Shown one piece after another: positions 1 through 10,912 of a stretch of DNA of 64,000 nt. The stretch spans positions 38,507,040 through 38,571,039 of the forward strand of contig OY978527.1 in NCBI GenBank assembly GCA_963854835.1, written 5' to 3'. Under the pieces are notes generated by a model. The model saw only the letters and a program-made list of their open reading frames with translations. It was not told where the DNA came from and did not search any database. The DNA comes from Megamerina dolium (Eukaryota; Arthropoda; Insecta; Diptera; Megamerinidae). A program made the translations under genes and the position numbers. Within the stretch, counting starts at the first letter, position 1; each line of letters opens with the position of its first letter.

Positions 1-481
1 TATCAAGAAAATATGATTCATTTAAGTCATGTAGGAGGAGTGAAATATAAGAGTAATAGTATTGCAACCAAGTAACAGTTAAGACAGTCAGACTGATCTT
101 GAAATTGTCACAATAACAGTAAAAATAACAATAATAAATGCAAGCATGTCGGAACAATGTGGACAATAATTATGCCCTTTATTTGAAATACAAAATAGCA
201 GTGACATATTAATGACTGACCGGAAGAAAAATTACATTGATATGTACAAAATATCATATACATTTACATAAATTACGTTGTTAATGAACGTGCTGTCCTG
301 AAAATAAAACTGAAAGTATTTTGAAAAGTTTTCTGTTTCATTTGGCTTGAACGTATTATAAACTCTTTTCACACTTACATTTTTATATATGAGTGAGTGT
401 GTATGTTTGTATGAAATTTCTAAGTTGATTTGTGTAATAATTTTTTCAAGTTGAGCTGAATAAAAAGCTTACATATAAATA
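1..481. other. AT-rich non-coding DNA
   Basis: No long open frame, splice-flanked exon or recognisable repeat is visible. It ends at the TA that flanks the rosa-type mariner. Confidence 0.5.
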
Positions 482-1716
482 AAGGGTTATCCATTTTGCG
501 GTTTCAAAAGTAAATGTAAATAAAACACATATAAAATATTTTTTATCATGATATTTCTTTTTTATTATAAAGTTTGAACGTTGACATTATGTGTGAAATA
601 CTACATCATTTAAATGACCACCACGCGAATTGTTGCAAGCATCGATTCATTTGAGGTAATTTTCGACCACTTTTTGACACATATTGGGCGGTATCTCAGC
701 CATAACGTGACGAATGTTGGTTTTTAGGTGCTCAAGAGTTAAAGGTTTATCTGCATAAACACGGTCTTTCGCGTAGCCCCACAAAAAAAAGTCAAGCGGC
801 GTCAAATCGCCGCAATAAAGCCATATTCGCTCGAGTTGTGTGGCATGTGGCACCGTCTTGTTGAAACCACATATTCTCTAAGTCGTATTCTTCAATAGCA
901 GGCAAAAAAAAAAATCGGTTATCATATGACCATAACGCTCCGAATTGACGGTGACAGTCGTTCCATCGTCGTTTTCGAAGAAGTAAGGTCCAATCACACC
1001 TCCGGACCAAAGAGCGCACCAAGCAGTGACTTTTTGTGGATGTAGTGGCCTCTCTTCAATTACTTGAGGATTCTCAGAACCCCAAATACGACAATTTTGT
1101 TTGTTAACATACCCATCGAGTGAGAAATGTGCTTCGTCGCTGAAGAAAATTTTGTTCGAAAAATCGCCGTCCATCGCCTGTTGTTCAAGCACCCATTCGA
1201 CGTATCTACGACGTTGTGAATGGTCAGCTGGCTTCAGTTGTTGTGTGAGCTGGATTTTATATGGATGTAGGTGTAGATCCAAATGCAAAATACACCATAA
1301 TGTGCCGTAAGACAGTCCTAATTCCTGAGAACGACGAGGAATCGACACATTCGGGTCTTTGGCAACACTTTCACTTACAGCAGCGATATTTTCGGTGGTA
1401 CGAACGAAACGATGATGCACAGGCCTTACAATATCTATAATCGATACAGTCTCTTCATATTTCTTCACAATTTTGCCAATTGCTTGCGTAGTTGGACGAT
1501 TATGTAAACCATAATCTCCTCTTAAAGCACGATATGTGGCTGTGGCAGAATCACCATTTTTGTAGTAGGTTTTTACAATTTTAATGCGTTGTGCGATTGT
1601 TAAGCGATCCATTTTCGCAAATGTCAGACTTTGAACTGAAAAAGAAAGAAATTGTTTTAACAACTCAGTTTGACAGATGTCGAATTCTAGCCCTATACTT
1701 TTGAAACCGCGAAATG
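482..1716 (-). mobile_element. rosa-type (DD41D) mariner, copy 1, damaged
   Basis: A mariner on the minus strand. Its left end, after a TA at 480-481, reads AAGGGTTATCCATTTTGCGG. The right end keeps the inner part of the matching inverted repeat (CTTTTGAAACCGCGAAATG), but the outermost ~10 bases seen in the 38 kb copy are replaced by unrelated sequence. That loss should make the element immobile even if transposase were supplied. Assignment to the rosa lineage rests on the 38 kb copy, where the second and third catalytic aspartates are 41 residues apart. The two copies are close relatives of opposite orientation 37 kb apart. Confidence 0.85.
587..1612 (-). pseudogene. rosa-type mariner transposase, broken
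   Basis: Transposase of a cut-and-paste mariner. The start is taken at the MDRLTIAQ methionine (1612), which matches the start in the 38 kb copy. The N-terminal DNA-binding part is readable, and the first catalytic aspartate is in FFSDEAHF. The frame is then lost at an A/T run around 904-914: the run has 11 T on the coding strand and the frame needs fewer. After it QQDGATCH (second aspartate) is readable in another frame. A deletion of about 60 bp near 811, relative to the 38 kb copy, removes most of the stretch between the second and third aspartates before TPLDFFLWGYAKD. It therefore cannot encode active transposase. Confidence 0.85.
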
Positions 1717-3154
1717 TGAATATACATTATATATTGTTAGTTTGCTTTTAAAATTTTTGCTTCGATTTAATGTTGAAAATTTGGTTTTTTGGCCATAAAA
1801 GACAAATGAATAGCTTTGAATTAATAAGAACTTATTTTATTGTAATTGTTTTATGAAGATCAAAGTTTGAGTTATTTTGCTAAAATTTGTATTTCAATTT
1901 GGATCCGTCTTTTTAAATTGTATAGTCAGAAAATCAAGCGAAAAAAAAAACACAATCACAAATTTACTGATTTTTACGATTATCATTATTATGAGTGGCA
2001 TAATTGTGTGTCTTACTTACAGAATGCATTGTTATTATTACGATGTATTTTTCTTCACATTCACACCCACGTGATTCTATTTCTTCAATGAAGCGGAAAT
2101 ACTCAAAGCATTGAAAACAAAAGTGAAAGTACTAGAAAAATAGACAAGCACACAAGCATGCATGCATTTTATACAAATGTACATAGTACCTGCTGAAAAC
2201 GGTATGTATTTAGTTCATACTTCATTGAAGTGGTCCTTAGCGCTTTAATTTCCAATTCGTTTTATATTTACTGATACCAAAAAAATAATTCTTTGTTATG
2301 ATTTCATGTAAAAAAATATTGAAATTTGTTCGATTTGTGGGAATTTTTATATTTTTACAAATTATTTTAGTTGCGGTGCTTTGATGAATTTATATCGTAG
2401 TAAGGGAAAAGGTGTCATAGTTTACAAAAACACACCACATATTATTCTCATAGAGTTTAGGACCACACTAATATACATATTCATATATATGATATTTAGA
2501 AAGAGAACTATAACCAACATTTATTTCCACCTCTATGTACTCGTATTTGAATAGAGCATCATTTCATAATCAGCACATTTTATAAATGGAGTGAAAGAAA
2601 AATGCATACACTCGAATAAAGACGACAAATAGTATTCGACTTTATGCTGAAGTGTCAGAAAATATATAAACTCAAGCGCATTACATGAAAAATAGATGAA
2701 ATGAAAAGAGAAAATGTGGAAAATTACTTAATGAAGTCATCATGAGAGATTGCTTTGTACTTGTAGGAAATGTATTATTTCCTCAATGAAATATATAATA
2801 CAAAAAGTGTTTGATAATTATTAGGTGATATATTTTCATGATCCGATAAAGAGGCCATAACTTAAATATTTTGACATATTCATTCCGAAACAGCTGTCGC
2901 AGTTATCCTCTCTATTTGGCTATTAAGCATTTTTCTAGCAGTAGCATTATTCTACATTCACAAAACATTTGCTGGCAAAATATTTATCCTGAATTTCTGT
3001 CATCTAAAAATTTTGTAGAGAACGGAACAAGTAATAATCTGAAAATGACAATATACCAAAGATTGTGGTATGGTCTGGTCTACTTTAAAAAAAAATACGA
3101 TTCGATTGAAGTTCCACCAAATCGAGAGCATTACCCGTTTTTTATGACCATGTA
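1717..3154. other. AT-rich spacer
   Basis: Low-complexity AT-rich DNA. A 106-codon open frame (2871-3191) runs into the inverted repeat of the next mariner, has no recognisable domain and no splice context, and is treated as chance. Confidence 0.5.
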
Positions 3155-3231
3155 CCAAGTGTACAAGCTTAAATTCGCTGTTTTTCGGTAAAAAAACACT
3201 TTTTTTTTTTCATAGAAAGCCAAAAAATAAT

Positions 3232-4583
3232 TTATTCAAAGTATTTGCCCTCACTAAAAAAATAAAATAAATATGTGGCATATTGGCCGACTCTTCCATT
3301 ACTGTTGTGAGTCTTAAATTTTGGACAATATTAGAAGGGACCTACTAACGGTTCCGAACGGCAGAACACTTGTGACATCACTTTTTCTGCGCTTTGTCAC
3401 AGAGTTCTTTAAGAAGCTTTTTCATGGCAAGTTGTTACTGTCGGAAGAATTGCCAATTGCTTGCCGACAGGTGGGTACCGTTCGAAAGAAAAATCTTATC
3501 GATATTAAATTTGTTATGCACCAGCCGGGGATTAAACCACGCCCTACAGATCAGAAGGCGAACACACTAACCACTGAGCTACGGCACCCAATTGCCGTAG
3601 CTCAATTTGCCCTCACTAGCTATACATTTTTCCCATATCTCGGGCAATTTGTATATACCATGCCAAAAGAATTCCTCATTTTTCGAGGCAAACCACTCGT
3701 CAAGCCATTTTCCGACGTCTTCATACGAATCGAAGTGTTGTTCAGCGAGCGCGTCGTCCCATCGACAAAAACAGGTGATAGTCAGAAGGGGTCAGGTCTG
3801 GTGAATAAGCGGGATGAGGTAGCACCTCCCAATTGAGTGTGTTCAAATAGTTTTGATGTGTGCGATGGGGCGTTGTCGTGGAGAAAAATGAGCTTCTCAT
3901 GCATTTGTTTTTTACAGTTTCTCCAGGTTTCAACAGCTCGTAGTAGATGACATCCTGCTGATCCCACCAAACGCACAGCATCGTCTTGCATCCAAAGCGA
4001 TTTGGTTTTGGAGAAGAAGTTGCTGGTTGGCCGAGATCGACCCACGATTTTTATCGTTTAGGATTCTCAAAGTATATCCACTTTTTATCGCAAGATGCAG
4101 TAACAACTTTCTTTTTTGTCTTGATTCCATTTTCCAAATTTTTGAACCTTCCCCATGGCTCGTAAACGTATGGAAATGGCTTGTTGAGTAACACCTAACT
4201 GTTCGGCAAGCATTTTTCTCGAATACAAAGTGCTATTATATAAAGCAATCCTATGTTTCTAAGTAATTTTAGAAAGATCCAATAAAAAAGCTTGTAAAAA
4301 AAAAAAAAAAAAAAATTTTTTTTGCGATTGAGTGTCGTCCTCATCGAAAAGAGCCTGCCTGGTCCTCAACTTTTCCGGGTTTATTTTCACGCTTCTTATC
4401 ATTCAAGTCAAAATGGCCTTCTTTGAACCGACGAAACCAGTCGCTGCAAGTGGTTCCCGATAGCGCACTGTCACCATAGGCCTTCACAAGCATTCGATGC
4501 GACTCAGCAGCAGATTTCTTCAAATTGAAGCAAACAAGTAGAGCTTCCCGCATATGCTCTTTTTCTGGCACGAAACTAGACAT
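3232..4583 (-). pseudogene. mauritiana-like mariner transposase, broken
   Basis: DD34D transposase remnant. It starts at 4583 (MSSFVPEKEHMREALL) with the helix-turn-helix region and the WFRRFKEGHFD linker. The central region carries LCVWWDQQDVIYYELLKPGE. The second aspartate is in FLHDNAPSH and the third in YSPDLTPSDYHLF. The C-terminus (SEGKYFE then stop, 3232-3255) lies beyond the SINE insertion. Several frameshifts separate these blocks, and a ~20-base A run near 4296 disrupts the N-terminal half. The SINE further splits the C-terminus, so the gene is inactive. Confidence 0.85.
3256..3604 (-). repeat. tRNA-derived SINE, copy 1, with target duplication
   Basis: Minus-strand SINE with the tRNA-like head at the high-coordinate end. 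The head carries an A box (TAGCTCAGTGG) and a B-box-like GGTTTAATCC about 45 nt later, as in a pol III internal promoter. The body is shared with the copies at 13.8, 26.9, 36.1, 40.8 and 42.9 kb, and the tail is A/T-rich. It is flanked by an exact 13 bp duplication, ATTTGCCCTCACT, at 3243-3255 and 3605-3617. Its 5' end carries a 12 bp inverted copy of its own first bases (3575-3586 against 3593-3604). Confidence 0.85.
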
Positions 4584-4813
4584 GATTATACGAGGAAGAA
4601 TGTATGTTGTTGTATGAAATCAGTGATGATGTTTATTAATTTATGTACACAGATGTCGAACTCATAAAAAAGGATGCACAGTCGATAATATGTAGCTCAA
4701 TATGCTCACTAACGCCATCTACGAGCAAACAGCGGATTTAAGCTTGTATATCCGGTACGACCATATGGAACCCAAATGACGATTTTTGGAATTAACAAGA
4801 CATTTCATTGATC

Positions 4814-4947
4814 TTATGAATTATTAATAAATACGCGCTCATGGGATAAGTAATCAAGTGGTTTCCCCTTGGCTGCTTGATTCCAATGCCGTGGACTGCC
4901 TGTAGTAGTTCCTTCGCCGATCGTTAGGGATAATGATTTTATTGAAC
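4814..4947 (-). CDS. candidate terminal coding exon of an unknown gene
   Basis: On the minus strand, a pyrimidine-rich tract ending CTTTGTTTTTTAG (AG at 4949-4948) is followed by an open frame of about 44 codons with good amino-acid complexity (it includes TGSPRHWNQAAKGKPLDYLS) and a stop at 4814. A branch-point-like CTAAG lies about 25 bases upstream of the AG. The composition is richer than the surrounding AT-rich DNA, and no transposon similarity is seen. If real, it would be the last coding exon of a minus-strand gene, with the mauritiana-like mariner just downstream. I do not recognise the protein. A chance frame or an unrecognised repeat fragment remains possible. Confidence 0.33.
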
Positions 4948-6261
4948 CTAAAAAACAAAGAGCCTTACTTAGATTCTCGAGCGCTATAGAGAACGGCGCC
5001 ACCATGCTCTGTCAAGAGCGAAGGATTGAGAAGGAAGGATGAGTCATTATTTTTCATATCGTTTTCTGCTTTCACTCGGCTTACTTGTGGTCAATTGTAT
5101 ATGTAGGTATCAGATATGCAAACATAAATACAATCCAATTGTATTCTGTTGTCCTTGGCAAAGGTGACAGCTCTATAGGTCATATAAAATACATATACAA
5201 ATGGATGACTGATGGGTGGATAGTTAGAAATTGGCTTGCATTTAGGAGCAGATTTTGAACGACTAAACGACTATGTTAAAATTAAAACAATAAATGAACA
5301 TATTTGTTTTTCCTTTGAGTATTTAAAATGTAAATATAAATATAGTATATACAAATGGTAGCCAATGAAAAATAGAGTGAAAGAGTTAGTGAGATAGAGA
5401 GAGTTAGACAACGAGAGAGACGGAGTGAAATGATAAGTAAACAAAAACAATAAAAATGTCTATATTTTGTCGAATTGAGGACACTCTGTCCGCATACAGG
5501 CAGTATGCGATTGTTGTTGTTGTTGGTATATTATTTCTGCTTTCATTCTCTTTTACAACAATCATGCCCCTCAGTTTGCCACACTAAGTCATAGACATTC
5601 AATACAAAGAGTCAACGGCTTCAGAGAATAGCTTTAAAACATGCAATTTAATTGATACTTACACATACATACATACCACATATACGATGGCTAGACGTTT
5701 CGAGCACGGTTGCAATGTAGATAAAAGCTAAAGGCAGTTAAAGCGCGTCTATTGAAATTTTTTGCAATTTTCATATAGACTGCAATATAAATATTTATGT
5801 ATATGTGTGTGTTGACTAACATGAGGTTAAATTGAGGTTAAAAAGTTTGTCAATTGGATAGTTTTAGGTCATAGATTTACTATAAATTTACTCTACTACG
5901 AGGGCTGAGGTATGAAGGAGGACATGGTTAGTATATGGTTTGTATATTATGAAACTTTTTGCTGGTTGTTGTTGTTGTTGTTTTTGTAACTATATTGTTA
6001 AATTTTGACCTTTTTGGCATGCTTCAAATGATTTTATATCGTTATTGGTATAAATAGTAGTGATGGTAATGTTACTTATTGCATCCTAATTGGTTTATTA
6101 GGTTAATTACACAGGAAATTAGTATTATATCTTTCGTAACTGTTGCGCTAAATTCGTGTGATATATGATATAATTAATTTTTTAAAACTCTAAAATGCTT
6201 TTATTTATTTTCCTATTAATCCATAGCATTTCTTCAGTCAGAATTACATTTAAATTAATTT
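4948..6261. other. non-coding spacer with GA-rich stretch
   Basis: It contains a GAGA-rich purine stretch (about 5375-5430) and short TTG tracts (5511-5525, 5963-5980). No exon or transposon is recognisable. Confidence 0.45.
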
Positions 6262-6273
6262 ATAAAATCAATG

Positions 6274-7075
6274 GATGGGTCCAAAATGGAAGACGGCAGT
6301 GCTGGAGCGGCAATTGTAGGGCCAAATTTCCGGAAGGCAATTGCAATGGGAAAAATATATTCCATTTTTCAGGCGGAGATCCACGCCTTAGAGCTATCTG
6401 TCAGAGAATGCCTACGTAGGGGCACTCGAGGAACCAACATATGCATTCTATCGGACAGTCAGGCAGCTCTAAAATCTCGAATGAATTTCTCGTTCCAATA
6501 TAAGTTGGTTTGGGAATGCTGTGACTCTAATATGAGTACCGGGACACGAGGGGCATGCAGGAAATGAAATGGCAGATTTACTGGCCAAAAAGGGCGCAGA
6601 CACTCCTTTCATAAGCCCAGAACCCTTCTGCGGGGTAAACAGTAGCTTCATGAACAACTTAATATGTGAAAAGAAAAAAGTAGTCTAACCAATTACTGGA
6701 GAGCCCAAACAGGCATGCGGCAGTCGAAAAGATTCATTGACCCTGAACATATTAAGGTTGATACTATCTTGAACCTAAGCAGAAAACACTCAAACTGTAC
6801 ACTGAACTACTAACAGGTCATTGTAAACTTAATTGTAACATGATGAAAATGGGTGTGGTAAACAACGATCTCTGTCGACTCGGTCTTGAAGAGTAGGAAA
6901 CAGCAGAACACGTCCTTTGCAATTGACCAGCTGTGGTTAGACGCAGACTATACTATCTAGGCAACGGATTCATAGTTCCCAAGGACCTAGTTAAAATCAA
7001 TCCCACAGCAGTGACAAGATTTATAAATAGTCTTGAGATCTGCTAGTTAGGGAATAGGCTGCACAAAAGATAGCC

Positions 7076-7108
<33 letters not shown>
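6274..7108 (+). mobile_element. LOA-like LINE, 5'-truncated 3' end
   Basis: The fragment starts inside the RNase H domain (DGSKMEDGSAGAAIVG) and continues with SIFQAEIHALE and ILSDSQAALKS. After frameshifts come GNEMADLLAKKGADTPF and PEPFCGV, then the C-terminal region around LTGHC. These blocks match the RNase H end of the LOA-like element at 29.5-34.8 kb, and both end in a (TAA)n tail. A 12 bp duplication ATAAAATCAATG flanks it at 6262-6273 and 7109-7120. Several frameshifts and stops make it a dead 5'-truncated insertion. Confidence 0.85.
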
Positions 7109-7114
<6 letters not shown>

Positions 7115-7527
7115 TCAATGAACTCATCGTGACATGTTCTGAAAATGTCGGAACAACATTTAAGGCGTAATATCGGGATTGCCATCGCTTGCACCATTAC
7201 ATGTATATAAACGTATATGCTTGGATGACTATCAGCTAATATTTAGTAATTGTGTGATTTGCTTTTCCACCAATTACTCGTTCCTTCTAGTAAATAATTA
7301 ATTTCAAGTCTTCTGGATAACAATGTGTAAAGAGAGCAGAATTGCTATGTTGGCCCACACTTCTCATTGTTTTGGTGATTGTGCGAGAGGTTTCTTCTAC
7401 ATACCATACATAATGATTGTAATCTGATGTGGTCAGAACAACTACTCATTATTATGATTGAGTGTTTAATGCCCTGCAAAAGAGAATAAAACATTGTTGG
7501 TTTTTCTCTCGTTCATCACATAATAGA

Positions 7528-7567
<40 letters not shown>
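7528..7567. repeat. (AAT)n microsatellite
   Basis: About 40 bp of AAT units. No LINE 3' end is recognisable next to it, unlike the similar tail at 7079-7110. Confidence 0.85.
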
Positions 7568-7570
<3 letters not shown>

Positions 7571-7726
7571 TCATAAAAGAAAGTATTTGCAATTAATTTG
7601 CAGGATGGTTGATGTGAGTAGTGAAATTGTCGCTGGCGATGATAGAAGACACATTTTTCAAACATACTCATTTCATATATTTTAATTAATTTTGTTCATT
7701 ATTAAATAATGTTCATCATTAGTAAG

Positions 7727-7795
7727 GGTGGGTATACTCATTGTTGTTTAAACGTTCGCAATCACTTGAAGGAAGCTCCGGACATGTAGAAAATT
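7727..7795 (+). repeat. mini-me-like remnant (5' end only)
   Basis: A GGGTATA..TCATT start followed by CACTTGAAGGAAGCTCCGGA resembles the first ~70 bp of the long repeats at 28.1, 46.3 and 62.0 kb. The rest is absent or unrecognisable. Confidence 0.4.
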
Positions 7796-8264
7796 TTATG
7801 TATATTCTTTATCACAAAATCAGCTTAATTCGATTAATGATTACGCAGATCTCTAGTAAATAGCACACAAGCATATCAAAATTGTTCCATTGACCATGCA
7901 TGGACATGCAAATAGACAAACATTAAAATATTTAAAGCATTCATTGCTTGTTAGTATCATTTAATGCTCTAACCTAAACATTCCTTGTGTATTTAGTTAA
8001 GCCAAGCGTAAATTGTTTTGCATTTGACATGGTGCCGTGTTAGAATGCTTAATGTTTGAGTGGAAACCAATTAACGCAATTCTAAATTTTTTCCATACTC
8101 ATTGCATGGTCATTACAATGGTAAAAACTTCTTAAATATAATTCTATTCAATTTCAAAAAGAATTACATTAAATTTTTGTATTTTTTTTATGGAACATTC
8201 TACTGTATACAGGTAACTTGAAAAGTTTCTAGCCTAAATATGAAAATACAGTTATTTTGGTTTA

Positions 8265-10072
8265 CTTACTTACTTATGTGGCCATAACAACCGAATATCG
8301 ATTTAGGCCGAAAATAACATGCTTCGCCAGCCATCTCTGTTCTTCGCTAGCTGGCGCCAGTTAGAAATTCCAAGCGCCGTCAGGTTCTCCAGTACTTGGT
8401 CTTTCCACCTGAGGTTTGGTCTTCCTCTTCTGCGTCGTCCTCCAGCGGGTTCCGAATATAACACCTTCTTAGCTGGAGCGTGTTCTTCCATTCGCTCGAC
8501 ATGACCTAGCCAGCGCAGCCGCTGGATTTTGATGCGCTTTATTATGTCAATATCGGCATACAGCTCGTACAGCTCATGGTTGTACCTTATTCGGTACTCG
8601 CCACCAACGCAAATAGGTCCAAAGATCTTGCGTAGGACTTTTCTCTCGAAAACTCCAAGTATTCGGTCATCCGAGGTGGAAATTGTCCAGGCTTCAGCGC
8701 CATATGTTAGGACAGGCATGATGAGAGACTTGTAGAGTGTAGTTTTCGTTCTTCGAGAGAGGGCTCGACTTCTCAATTGCTTACTCAGCCCAAAGTAACA
8801 CCTGTTAGCAAGAGTTATCCTACGCATGATCTCCAAGCTGACGTCATTACTGCTGTTAATGCCGGTTCCAAGATAGACAAAGTCCCTTACTACTTCAAAA
8901 GCGTAGTTGTCAACAGTGACGTGCTGTCCAAGACGCCGGGACTCTTTGTTTGTTGACACTAGATACTTCGTCTTGCCCTCGTTCACCGTGAGACCCATCC
9001 GACGCGACTCTCTTTCCAACTCTGAGAATGCAGCACTGACTGCTCGCGTGTTCATGCCGATTATGTCAATATCGTCGGCATACGCTAACAGCATGACACT
9101 TTTGTTGAAGATAGTGCCATTATGTCGTAGATCAGCAGCTCGTATTATTTTCTCCATAATAAGATTGAAGAAGACGCACGATAACGAATCACCTTATCTG
9201 AAACCCCGTTCGGTATTAAACGGTGCGGAGAGGTCTTTCCCAATTTTCACTGCACAACGGAAGTTATGCAGTGTCATTCTACAAAGTCGAATGAGCTTTG
9301 CAGGAATACCGAACTCAGACATTGTTGCGTAGAGGTAATCCTTTACCGGACTGTCGAAAGCGGCTTTATAATCAACAAATAGGTGGTGTGTGTCGATCTG
9401 TTTTTCTTGGGTCTTCTCCAGGATTTGGCGCAGTGTGAAAATCTGGTCGATGGTGGATTTACCAGGTCTGAAGCCACACTGATAAGGTCCAATCAGGTTG
9501 CTGAGCATAGGCTTTAACCTTTCACACAGTACGCTCGATAGAACCTTGTACGCGATGCTCAGGAGACTTATTCCACGGTAGTTGGCGCAAATTGTGGGGT
9601 CTCCTTTTTTATGTACAGGACAGAGAACACTGAGCCTCCAATCATCAGGCATGCTTTCATCCGACCATATTCTGCTTATGAGCTGGTGCATGCGGGTGAG
9701 CAGCTCATCGCCTCCGGTCTTAAACAACTCGGCAGGCAGGCCATCAGCACCTGCAGCTTTGTTGTTCTTCAGCCTTAAAATGGCCGTTTTAACCTCGTCA
9801 TAGACGGGTGGTGGAACATCAACACCATCATCTGTAATTGGGGTTATCGGGCATTCTCCTCCACTGGCGGAATTGTTCGTAGCATCGCCATTCAGTAACG
9901 TGGAGAAGTGTTCCCTCCATAGGCTCAGTACACTCTGGACATCCGTAACCAGATTCCCATTTCCATCACGACAAGAAGAGGCTCCGGGATTTAAACCTCC
10001 ACTCAGGCGCTTGATCTTTTCAAAGAATTTTCGAGTCTCATTCTTGTTGGTACACATTTCTATCTCTCTATC
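8265..10072 (-). mobile_element. RTE-like LINE copy A, 5'-truncated
   Basis: Minus-strand LINE. The 3' end at 8265 has TAAG tetranucleotide repeats after GGCCACA. The 5' end is cut at about 10072, within the region between endonuclease and reverse transcriptase. An exact 13 bp duplication TTATTTTGGTTTA flanks it (8252-8264 and 10073-10085). The high similarity to the copies at 15.0, 49.2 and 53.7 kb indicates a recently active family. Confidence 0.88.
8303..10057 (-). pseudogene. RTE-like reverse transcriptase, one nonsense codon
   Basis: One reading frame covers the reverse transcriptase of an RTE-like LINE. In order it contains NNKAAGADGLPAELF, CANYRGISLL, FVDYKAAFDS, a GFR-stop-GDS block, LLAYADDIDIIG (catalytic YADD) and the C-terminal RLRWLGHVERM / GGRRRRGRPNLRW region. 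The only visible break is a stop at 9194-9196, where copy D has Gln (RQGDSLSCDFF, CAA to TAA). The endonuclease and the protein's N-terminus are missing through 5' truncation. Confidence 0.85.
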
Positions 10073-10085
10073 TTATTTTGGTTTA

Positions 10086-10908
10086 GTTTTTGGTTTTTTA
10101 TTCAGTATAATCTCTTAACAGTTCAATACAATAAGTCCAGCACTGCTGGATTCCGGAAGTTCTGCAAAATATGCCTTTACTGTTGCAACAGTTTTTTTTT
10201 CGACGAAAAACGCCTTCAACGAAGATTTCATGTTTCAGGTTTCGGAACAGATAGTAGTCACTGGGAGCCAAATCTGGTGAATATGGGGGATGGTTAATCA
10301 ATTTGTACTTTAATTCCTTGAATTTAGCCATTGTGAAAACATTTGTGTGAGGATGTGCGTTGTCTTGATGAAAAAGAATTTTCTTCTTATTAAGCCGTGT
10401 TTTTTTTTCTGGAATTACTGCATCCAATAGTCCATTAATATTATAAATTTGTTGTTTTACCTTTCTCAAGATAATCAATCAACAAAATCCCTTTTGCGTT
10501 CCAAAAAAACTGATGCCATAACCTTTTTGCTGATCGTGTGCTCTTCACCTGCTTTGGAGCTGAACAGCCAGCTTTCGTCCACCGTAATCGTTCTTGTTTC
10601 AACTTAGGATAATGGCGGTGGACCCAAGCCTTATTCATAGTTATAAAACGGCGAAAGAAATTGGTTTTATTCTGCTTAAAACGCTCTAAATTACGCTGAG
10701 AAATTCTTCATGCAAAATATGGATTACTCGTTCATCCGAAATGCCTATGATCGCACTTGGATTTTCACAAATAATAATATGTACTTTTTCAATGATTTCT
10801 GGTGTCGATGTACTTTTTGGACGTCCAGTGTGTGGTGTATCAACTTCAATACTTGTACGAGCACGTCTAATTTGAGCAATCCATTACTGAAGGCTACAGA
10901 GTATGGTT
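10086..10908 (-). pseudogene. irritans-like mariner transposase fragment
   Basis: Read from the right: a linker block (RTSIEVDTPHTGRPKST) and ISDERVIHILHEE (helix-turn-helix), then KAGCSAPKQVKS, then KILFHQDNAHPHT (second aspartate) and YSPDLAPSDYYLF (third), 34 residues apart. Frameshifts separate the blocks and the N-terminal part is missing. The coding end (RDYTE) stops just before the RTE insertion site. Confidence 0.8.
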
Positions 10909-10912
10909 AGGT

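Larger units (their letters stand above)
3155..4755 (-). mobile_element. mauritiana-like mariner interrupted by a SINE
   Basis: Both inverted ends are visible. The left end (from 3155, after TA) reads CCAAGTGTACAAGCTTAAAT. The reverse of the right end (to 4755, before TA) reads CCGGATATACAAGCTTAAAT. The shared TACAAG start and the FLHDNAPSH motif are typical of mauritiana-like mariners. Without the 349 bp SINE and one copy of its 13 bp target duplication the element is about 1.24 kb, close to the usual ~1.28 kb. Confidence 0.85.
8210..10908 (-). mobile_element. irritans-like mariner split by an RTE-like LINE
   Basis: The 3' terminal sequence of a mariner (CAGGTAACTTGAAAAG, after TA at 8208-8209) lies left of the RTE copy, and the coding remnant lies to its right (10086-10908). 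The RTE copy's 13 bp target duplication shows that the two sides were once continuous. The 5' end of the mariner is missing at about 10908, where LINE-derived DNA starts. Confidence 0.7.

Noticed and set aside
2871..3191. 106-codon frame as a gene
   Set aside because: AT-rich, no domain, no splice context, and it runs into a mariner inverted repeat.
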